The notes under the pieces are model-generated. The model searched no databases. It was given only the letters and a program-made list of their open reading frames with translations, and had not been told where the DNA came from. A stretch of DNA of 19,900 nucleotides, from the NCBI GenBank assembly GCA_039029915.1, contig JBCCFD010000095.1, positions 1 through 19,900 on the forward strand, read 5' to 3'. The translations under genes and the position numbers were made by a program. This DNA is from QQUD01 sp039029915 (lineage in GTDB: Bacteria; Chloroflexota; Anaerolineae; Promineifilales; Promineifilaceae). Positions 12,455 through 18,341 of this stretch are shown here, one piece after another (the stretch's first letter is position 1; each line of letters begins with the position of its first letter).

Positions 12455-14773
12455 TTACTTTAAAAAGTTCAAAGATTTATCTAATGCTGAAATCATGATA
12501 TCAGCATGCTCTCTTTGAAAGACAAGCGGTGGCCGAATTTTCAAGACATGTCCCAATGGACCCCCAACGCTAATCAGCACCCCTTCATCGCGCATCAAAT
12601 TGATGATCTGCTTCGCTTCATCAATTGCAGGCGCTTTACTCTGTACATCTTTCACCAATTCGACACTCACCATCAAACCAGACCCGCGCACATCTCCAAT
12701 CAGTGGGTACTGGGCCATTAATGCTTTGATACCGGCAAGCAAGTAAGCCCCTGTTTCCTTCGCATTTTGAATAATATTTTCGTTTTCAAACACATCGAGA
12801 ACCGCCAAACCGGCAGCGCAAGCCACTGGATTTCCACCAAAGGTGCTAAATAATCCAACCTTACTCACAAATCGATTCAAATTATCAGCTGACGTGATGA
12901 TAGCGCCTAATGGATAGCCGTTACCGATGGGCTTCCCCATCGTCACGAAATCTGGGTTTACCTTGTGAAGCTGATACCCCCACATCGCCTCACCCGAGCG
13001 CCCAAACCCAGATTGCACTTCATCAGCAATAAACACACCACCAGCCGCCCGCACTTTTTCAACAACGGCCGTAACGTACCCTTCAGGAATTGCGGGGCCA
13101 CCGTTACTTACAAAAAGAGAATCAAGCATAAATAGAGCCGGTTTCATCCCATCTTCGGCTAATTCATCAATGGCGCGATCAACATCAGCCACATACGCCG
13201 CCACAGAGCAATTATCTCTCAACAAATCTGGACATTTCAGCGTTTTAACATGCCGAGGATTAGATGGCATTTGACGGCTGGGTGAAAGCGGCTTAATCGT
13301 ATGGGTAATGCCATGATAGGCACCTTCCATCACAATCGCCCCTTGATTCCCAGTCAAATAAGTCGCCATACGATAGGCAATATCATTGGCTTCGCTGCCC
13401 GAATTAACAAAGGTAGCTACATTAAGCTGCTCATCAGGGAACGTATTAACTAACTTTTCAGCATATTCAACGACGGTTGAGTAGAAATAGCGAGTATGGG
13501 TATTAAGCGTTTTAATCTGACGTGAAATAGCTCGGACAACATGAGGATGACAGTGGCCGACAACGGGAACATTGTTATAGCCATCGAGATATTTTTCACC
13601 ATTAGGTCCATACAACCATACGCCGGCGCCCTGTTCTAAATGAACCGGATTTGAGTAAAAATGGGCCAGATGCTGCCCTAAAACCTGCTGCCGTCTTTCG
13701 GAAAGCGATTTTGAAGCATCGACCCTAGCTTGAGTTGATCGAAACGGAAACCGGCAGGCTTTTCTGACGGCTTCAATAATGTGGTCACGGCCGATTTCAT
13801 GCATATCCTGAATCGACTGCCACACCTTTGGTGCTGTTTCAGGAATAAAGTTTGGCTGATCGGCCGTTACTGAGTCGCGCCAAGCAATAATCGTGGCCGT
13901 AATGCCCAAGCGCATCAAAATACAATCATAGGTTTGTTCAATTTCAGCCTCTTCAAGAGGTAAAACCGAATCATACGCAGATATGGTCGCGCACAAGCTG
14001 GCCACCAAGCGAGAGGCGGGCACCCCCCTCACATTAGCAGCGATCATCGGTTCAAGCATTAAAGGAGCATGCAACATATCTCCAAAATCAAGGAGCCCAA
14101 TTACAGAATCTGAATGATGCGGATCGGTTAACAGATTGCCACCATGTCCGTCCGCATGAATAATTTGATGCCGCATCGTCTTCAATTTTGGTAATGTATT
14201 AGCTAAAAAGAATGCAAAACATTCTTCTACAATTGCTCGAACTTTATCATTCTTGATAAATTGGGCATGCGGTTGCAATTTGGCACATTGGGTAATGTCC
14301 CACAACATTTCTTGATTTGCATGCGGGTGGAAAAAGCTGCGCAATGCTAAATCAGTTCGCGCCATCATACGGCCGATATTGGCTCGAAGCGAACTTGAAG
14401 CACCCACATTATCTATTGGTTCACCTGAAAGATATGAAATTGCGCGAACAAAATGCTGGGTTCCATTAGGGTGGGTAACGGCCGTAAATGCCTCTCCCGC
14501 CAAAGTTTCAATCACTCTTGGAATGGGCAAAGTAGGGTCAACCCGTTCAATATGACGCATCGCCTTCGTCTGAAAATCGAGCACACCCGGCAGCTCATCA
14601 GCATTGGCAATTTTTAAAACAACAGGGCGACCTTCTCTAGGATCGAAGCGAATATTTTGGTCTCGTTCACTATAAAGTTCTTTAAACGACCCCTCTAATC
14701 CGTACAGTTCCTTTGCAACCTGCTTAATTTCATCGGCAGTAAAACGTGGATTATTTCGATCTAAAAACTTCAT
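12455..14773 (-). CDS. Fusion protein: APH-type kinase plus class-III aminotransferase-fold (PLP) phospho-lyase
   Basis: A 772-residue two-domain enzyme. The N-terminal half (~20-340) is an aminoglycoside-phosphotransferase/choline-kinase fold: Lys54 in VVLKIA, catalytic loop HADGHGGN (206-213; Asp208, Asn213) and metal site LLDFGD (Asp229). The C-terminal half (~355-772) is a fold-type I PLP enzyme with NSGSEAND (457-464), IADEVQSGFGRSG (Asp584) and the Schiff-base Lys614 in TMGKPIGNGYPLG. This GKPIGNG form is typical of ethanolamine-phosphate and phospho-hydroxylysine phospho-lyases rather than ordinary transaminases. The likely path is phosphorylation of an amino alcohol (ethanolamine, hydroxylysine or similar), then removal of phosphate and ammonia to give an aldehyde. 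I chose ATG 14773 with GGTGA upstream because the longer reading frame would translate the terminator of the neighbouring operon. No clear promoter is visible. Confidence 0.88.
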   Translation of the reverse strand: MKFLDRNNPRFTADEIKQVAKELYGLEGSFKELYSERDQNIRFDPREGRPVVLKIANADELPGVLDFQTKAMRHIERVDPTLPIPRVIETLAGEAFTAVTHPNGTQHFVRAISYLSGEPIDNVGASSSLRANIGRMMARTDLALRSFFHPHANQEMLWDITQCAKLQPHAQFIKNDKVRAIVEECFAFFLANTLPKLKTMRHQIIHADGHGGNLLTDPHHSDSVIGLLDFGDMLHAPLMLEPMIAANVRGVPASRLVASLCATISAYDSVLPLEEAEIEQTYDCILMRLGITATIIAWRDSVTADQPNFIPETAPKVWQSIQDMHEIGRDHIIEAVRKACRFPFRSTQARVDASKSLSERRQQVLGQHLAHFYSNPVHLEQGAGVWLYGPNGEKYLDGYNNVPVVGHCHPHVVRAISRQIKTLNTHTRYFYSTVVEYAEKLVNTFPDEQLNVATFVNSGSEANDIAYRMATYLTGNQGAIVMEGAYHGITHTIKPLSPSRQMPSNPRHVKTLKCPDLLRDNCSVAAYVADVDRAIDELAEDGMKPALFMLDSLFVSNGGPAIPEGYVTAVVEKVRAAGGVFIADEVQSGFGRSGEAMWGYQLHKVNPDFVTMGKPIGNGYPLGAIITSADNLNRFVSKVGLFSTFGGNPVACAAGLAVLDVFENENIIQNAKETGAYLLAGIKALMAQYPLIGDVRGSGLMVSVELVKDVQSKAPAIDEAKQIINLMRDEGVLISVGGPLGHVLKIRPPLVFQREHADIMISALDKSLNFLK

Positions 14774-14832
14774 GTTTTCACCATTTCCAAATTTGCTGTT
14801 GTAATTTGATGGGGAGAAAAGTAAATACCAAT

Positions 14833-14870
14833 AAAAAAAGGCCTTAAGGGACTCTGACCCCCTTAAGGCC
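14833..14870 (-). terminator. Intrinsic terminator of the PrsW-like/PsbP-like/protease operon
   Basis: A perfect 11-bp stem, GGCCTTAAGGG (14840-14850) with CCCTTAAGGCC (14860-14870), has a 9-base loop. On the minus strand the hairpin is followed by seven T (A tract 14833-14839 on plus), so it ends transcripts from the protease gene, whose stop is 8 bases away. The other side has no T tract. Confidence 0.88.
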
Positions 14871-14877
14871 AAGAAAT

Positions 14878-16533
14878 TTAACGGCTTAATTCAAGAACGA
14901 GATCAATTTGGCTCTCAGCTGTTTCATCAAATAGCAAGAACCCTTCATTGGGGATATATCCATCAATCCAAGCCACACCGGGATATTCAACACCCCGTTC
15001 AAGCGTATCTGGCAGTTTAAACACACCTTTTTCATTGGTTTCAGCCAGCGTGTAAATGGCAGAATCAACAGGATCATCAAACCAAGCATCTAAATCTGTA
15101 CCGGGATTCAGGATAATGACTACCGCACCTTCAATCGGTTGCCCGCTATCAGCATCAACCACGGTGCCTCTGACAGAAACGGGATCGGTGCTCGTTGAGG
15201 ATGAGCTATCGTCGCTGTTATTATTGCCACCAGCTACCCCAGCACCACCCACTGAAACGGTCGCACCACCGACAAATTCAACATCCCCTCCGGTATACAG
15301 CTCAACGGAGAATTCACCTTCGCCAATAGGATCACCTGAATTGTGGATGAAAAAGGCGATACAATCACCAGATTCACCATACTCCCATGTGAAAATACTA
15401 TCGAAAAGAAAATCATCTTCGTAGAACCAAGCGGTTACAAATTGTTCACCGTTGGTCATGCCGCTGTAGCTAAATATCGCTACAGCAGCAGGAGCTGATG
15501 ATGGGTAGCTCCGTACGGGTCCGATGGCACAATTGGTATCTTCATCAAAATCTTCGGCCCAAGTGACAAATTCAAAGGTCTGATCGCCGGAACCACCTTC
15601 CACAAATGGGCTAGCGTAACGATTGCCCGCTTGAGCGGCCTCGATTAGGGGCTTGGCGTAATTGATTGAGCGAAGGCGATTGATAGAGCCACCCTGTGCT
15701 TCTAATACAAAGGAAGGGACACCCACAATCTCACCAGCCACGTTGGCCCCTAGCCCACCTGAGTTGCCCGGTGAGAAAACGGTATCCGTTTTGATCCAAG
15801 CCCGGGTACCGACAATTTCTTCAACTTCAAACCCAGAAACATCCCCTCGGGTAAACGTTATTGTCTCACCACCGGCACCGGGGAAACCATAAATTTGAAG
15901 CTCATCGCCAAGATTAAGAGAGTCCGAATCGCCAAGCTGAACAAAGGGGAGGTCTAGAGCGGCAGCAACAACGGCCGTTCCATCAATCGTTTCCGTTATG
16001 CGAATCACCGCTAAATCAAGCACTCCATCTGCAGCCACAACCTCAGCAAAATAGGTTTCAACAGGGGGTAAATCCACATTTTCAACCATGCCAACCACAA
16101 GGGCGTCTGGTTCATCTCCAAAAATAAACGACGAATCATTGTAAAGGGCGGCCAAACCGGGCGCCAAGGGCGCTGCGACGTGCGCATTCGTTAAAATAAG
16201 GCCATCTGCTGAAACGATGGTGCCAGAGCCAGTCCACTGCGTCCGCAGTTCGCCCCGCTCTTCAAACTGAGCATAAATTTGCACCGTGGCTGATTGGAGC
16301 TGCTGGGGCCCTATCGTTGGCTCAGGCTCGGGTTCTGGCTCGGGTTCTGCTTCTGGTTCAGCCTCAGCAACGTCGCTGTCTGTCGCGACGTCTGCCACAG
16401 GTTCAGGCGTTGGTGGCGCAATGGTAGGAACGGCCGTTGGAATGACCTCTTCTTCACCACCACAGGCAACAAGCAAGACGCCAATAAATAAAATCAAACT
16501 AAATTTAAGCAGTTTTTGATGTCGTTGACTCAT
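14878..16533 (-). CDS. Trypsin-like serine protease lipoprotein with a carboxypeptidase-regulatory-like C-terminal domain
   Basis: A 551-residue surface lipoprotein. The signal peptide ends in LVAC with Cys24 as the lipid anchor. Residues 25-75 are a linker with an EP-dipeptide run (59-72). The chymotrypsin-fold protease spans ~78-300 with a full triad: His118 in LTNAHVAAP, Asp173 in VLDLAVIRI and Ser258 in SPGNSGG, so it should be active, in the style of Deg/HtrA or trypsin-2 proteases but with no PDZ domain. Residues 315-430 form a domain I do not recognise, with a Cys334/Cys391 pair. After a Ser/Asn-rich linker (437-450) comes a beta-sandwich (453-548; VRGTVVDADSGQPIEGAVVI) of the carboxypeptidase-regulatory type. 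It starts 4 bases inside the previous gene's stop, with GGTGG nearby, and is last in a three-gene operon. Confidence 0.9.
   Translation of the reverse strand: MSQRHQKLLKFSLILFIGVLLVACGGEEEVIPTAVPTIAPPTPEPVADVATDSDVAEAEPEAEPEPEPEPEPTIGPQQLQSATVQIYAQFEERGELRTQWTGSGTIVSADGLILTNAHVAAPLAPGLAALYNDSSFIFGDEPDALVVGMVENVDLPPVETYFAEVVAADGVLDLAVIRITETIDGTAVVAAALDLPFVQLGDSDSLNLGDELQIYGFPGAGGETITFTRGDVSGFEVEEIVGTRAWIKTDTVFSPGNSGGLGANVAGEIVGVPSFVLEAQGGSINRLRSINYAKPLIEAAQAGNRYASPFVEGGSGDQTFEFVTWAEDFDEDTNCAIGPVRSYPSSAPAAVAIFSYSGMTNGEQFVTAWFYEDDFLFDSIFTWEYGESGDCIAFFIHNSGDPIGEGEFSVELYTGGDVEFVGGATVSVGGAGVAGGNNNSDDSSSSTSTDPVSVRGTVVDADSGQPIEGAVVIILNPGTDLDAWFDDPVDSAIYTLAETNEKGVFKLPDTLERGVEYPGVAWIDGYIPNEGFLLFDETAESQIDLVLELSR
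16319..16367 (-). repeat. Six-base tandem repeat coding for Glu-Pro/Glu-Ala dipeptides
   Basis: Degenerate GGYTCN-type hexamers repeat about eight times here and code, on the minus strand, for alternating Glu-Pro and Glu-Ala in the linker behind the lipid anchor of the protease. The length may vary by slippage. A stiff EP rod would hold the protease away from the membrane. Confidence 0.75.
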
Positions 16534-17099
16534 GATCCACCCCCATCAACAGTAACTGATGACCGGAACGCTTGGAAATTTTCAAAGCCTTCTTCAAATT
16601 CAGCCACATCTGCTTCATATGAAATCACAAGAATTTGATCTCCCTCGGGAAAATAATAGGCAACCCCTTCGATAACGGTGGGCATTGATTCATCTTCATC
16701 ATCGATAAAGGCGTAGGTCACTTTAATCCCTTCTCGCCCGCTGGCAATAATCGGGGTTTGTTCAACTGTCCGGTAAGATTCTTCAATAATTTGGCGATAG
16801 ATACCGTGCCGATTAACGATTGTGTCTAAGTCCCCACCGTCTAAAAGATTGACTCGATATAGTTGATCTAGTGATTGACTATTTCGAGCCACAAAAATAA
16901 GGTCGGCTGTACCGTCTTGAGTAAGCCACCCTGTCGGGATTTCGGCTGATACCCCGCTTGTTGTAAACGGCCGTGTTTGGTTTTGGGCACTGCTTCTAAT
17001 AAAGGTTCCTAAAATCAGTGAAAGGGCCGCCATCCCCAGAACAAGAAGCACAGAAAGACGCTCTTGTCTGTCTTTTTGCGTCAAAATTGCTGAACTCAT
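16530..17099 (-). CDS. Membrane-anchored protein of PsbP/DcrB-like type, unknown function
   Basis: A 189-residue protein with one N-terminal membrane segment (about 15-34, RLSVLLVLGMAALSLILGTF) after a charged start, so it is probably anchored with its C-terminal domain outside. The domain (42-185) begins FTTSGVSAEIPTGW and ends VISYEADVAEFEEGF...FRSSV. This order, a strand with P-x-G-W followed by a closing Y-x-A-x-x-x-x-F helix and S-S-V, is that of the PsbP/DcrB/LpqN (Mog1-like) group; I make the match by eye. It overlaps both neighbours by 4 bases (16530-16533 and 17096-17099), so all three proteins are translated together. It may be a substrate, adaptor or scaffold for the protease and the PrsW-like protein. 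No catalytic residues were recognised. Confidence 0.7.
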   Translation of the reverse strand: MSSAILTQKDRQERLSVLLVLGMAALSLILGTFIRSSAQNQTRPFTTSGVSAEIPTGWLTQDGTADLIFVARNSQSLDQLYRVNLLDGGDLDTIVNRHGIYRQIIEESYRTVEQTPIIASGREGIKVTYAFIDDEDESMPTVIEGVAYYFPEGDQILVISYEADVAEFEEGFENFQAFRSSVTVDGGGS

Positions 17100-17971
17100 G
17101 CGCTACCCCCTTGCTCCTGTTGGGCTTCAACTACATTATTGTGAATGGCAGTAGAAAGCGCATAGGTCACTGCACCGGTCAAGATAACCGCCAGAATCAG
17201 GCCAAACCACGGGTTGGATGCACCCCCAGATGCACTCATTGAACCAGAGCTTAACGTCCCTCGTAAATAAAAGAAGACGCTATTAATTAATGATGCGACT
17301 AGCAAACCAGCCGGCATCCACCAGGCGGGTCGTTCTTCAAATTTTTGACGACCTAAAAAGTAGCCAATAACCCCAGCAAAGGCAGCATGGGCAATGGTGG
17401 TAATCACGATGCGAATAGCACCGTTGCCGAGGGCCACACCACCTGAATTCACCACAAATAGGATGTTTAGCACCGTCGCGTACCCAATACCAGCCGCGGT
17501 TGCATACACGACGCCGTCCGTTTCTTCATCAAATTCGGCCGTGTCGTAAACCGTAAATCGAACGGCTGAGTAAATCAGCGTTTCTTGAATACAGCCAACA
17601 ATAAGCCAGCCCGCTAAAATTTGAGTGACCAGCGAGCTACTGCCAAGCCAGCTTGGCACATCAAAGACATTATCAACCAGCGGCACGCCAATCGCTGCTG
17701 CCAATAACCCGCCCAACAAAAAGAGCCGAAACACCATATGCTTGGGTTCCGGCTCCAATCGATCTCGACGATAAAAAAAGGCAAGCCAAATAATAGCTGG
17801 TATGATGGCTAAAATAATGCCGGTAATCAGCAAGCCAGTTGATGTGAAATCCGGTTGCATAAATTGCTCTATGGCATACACCAACACCACAAACACGACC
17901 AGGATAATGATCGACGCCACGTCTGCTTGCCAGACACTTCCGCGTTCCCGCGGCACATGCGAATTCGTCAT
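17096..17971 (-). CDS. PrsW-like polytopic membrane protein with altered catalytic motif
   Basis: A 291-residue protein with about eight membrane segments. It carries PrsW-family landmarks: RDRLEPEPKHMVFRLFLLGG (69-88), the helix pair around LIVGCIQETLIYSAVRF (123-139), FDEETDGVVYATAAGIGYAT (147-166) and IAHAAFAGVIGYFLG (193-207) with His195. Active PrsW proteases have an E-E-x-x-x-K-like motif and an E-N in the next helix, which supply glutamates for cutting within the membrane. Here the first position is Gln129 with only Glu130 kept, the Lys is missing, and the E-N pair reads Leu168-Asn169. So it may be inactive, a binding scaffold, or a variant enzyme. ATG 17971 has AAGGA about 8 bases upstream. 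It is first in the operon with the PsbP-like protein and the trypsin-like protease, a setting that suggests joint control of membrane or surface proteolysis. Confidence 0.8.
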   Translation of the reverse strand: MTNSHVPRERGSVWQADVASIIILVVFVVLVYAIEQFMQPDFTSTGLLITGIILAIIPAIIWLAFFYRRDRLEPEPKHMVFRLFLLGGLLAAAIGVPLVDNVFDVPSWLGSSSLVTQILAGWLIVGCIQETLIYSAVRFTVYDTAEFDEETDGVVYATAAGIGYATVLNILFVVNSGGVALGNGAIRIVITTIAHAAFAGVIGYFLGRQKFEERPAWWMPAGLLVASLINSVFFYLRGTLSSGSMSASGGASNPWFGLILAVILTGAVTYALSTAIHNNVVEAQQEQGGSA

Positions 17972-18016
17972 ACAATTTCCTTCTAATAAAATTTATGAAA
18001 TATGAAAGCCGCTCTC

Positions 18017-18045
18017 TTTTTACAAGAGCATAAACATTAAGTCAA
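18017..18045 (-). promoter_or_regulatory. Candidate promoter of the PrsW-like operon
   Basis: On the minus strand TTGACT (18045-18040), a 17-base spacer and TAAAAA (18022-18017), 46 bases before the start codon at 17971. The -35 is good and the -10 is fair (4 of 6). Confidence 0.45.
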
Positions 18046-18192
18046 CCTTAAAATATCAAATTGGCGATCTAAAAACGATCGAAAAGCATGTTTAGTCAGT
18101 ATCACTAAATAATTTACGGAAATGATTGTTCGTATACCAGCGACCTAATCCTGTAAAAATCAAATCTTTTTTCGGTTTACTTTGTAAATTCC

Positions 18193-18201
18193 TGATAAAA
18201 T
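18193..18201 (+). promoter_or_regulatory. Candidate extended -10 promoter of the propeller lipoprotein
   Basis: TG (18193-18194), one base, then TAAAAT (18196-18201): an extended -10 that would not need a strong -35. It would give a leader of about 135 bases containing the 14-bp palindrome at 18246-18259. Confidence 0.35.
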
Positions 18202-18245
18202 GCACCTAAGCATCCTGTGATTGCACATCGTTTTGGGGCAAGTCT

Positions 18246-18259
18246 CTGCAAATTTGCAG
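18246..18259. promoter_or_regulatory. 14-bp perfect palindrome CTGCAAATTTGCAG
   Basis: A perfect, uninterrupted dyad in the leader of the divergent lipoprotein gene, 83 bases before its start codon. With no loop it cannot form a good RNA hairpin, so a dimeric DNA-binding protein is the simplest reading. No regulator is encoded next to it. Confidence 0.4.
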
Positions 18260-18341
18260 TTGCTAACCGCTTTTGCGAATATAACCAAAAAGGATGCCTG
18301 ATTAAAAGCGATTGTTGCAGCCAAGTTTGGAGAAAAGCAGT

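Larger units (their letters stand above)
17972..18341. promoter_or_regulatory. Divergent promoter region between the protease operon and the propeller lipoprotein
   Basis: A 370-bp AT-rich gap with no gene seen. It holds a candidate minus-strand promoter (18017-18045), a candidate plus-strand extended -10 (18193-18201) and a 14-bp perfect palindrome (18246-18259). There is also an inverted pair GCTCT (18011-18015)/AGAGC (18025-18029) over the minus-strand -10, which might be an operator. A three-codon ATG-CCT-GAT-stop at 18294 behind AAAAAGG is too short to call a leader peptide. Confidence 0.55.

Noticed and set aside
14774..14872. N-terminal extension of the kinase-phospho-lyase frame (33 codons)
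   Set aside because: It would translate the terminator hairpin of the neighbouring operon, lacks a ribosome site and matches no family start; ATG 14773 is better.
15056..15892. Plus-strand open frames opposite the protease gene
   Set aside because: Low-complexity Pro/Ser/Thr-rich antisense of a well-supported gene with a full catalytic triad.
18065..18081. Repeated CGATC around an A tract
   Set aside because: Short, common GATC-type words; no further copies or spacing pattern to support a site.
18294..18305. Three-codon leader peptide (ATG CCT GAT TAA)
   Set aside because: Too short to carry attenuation codons, and no terminator/antiterminator pair is visible after it.
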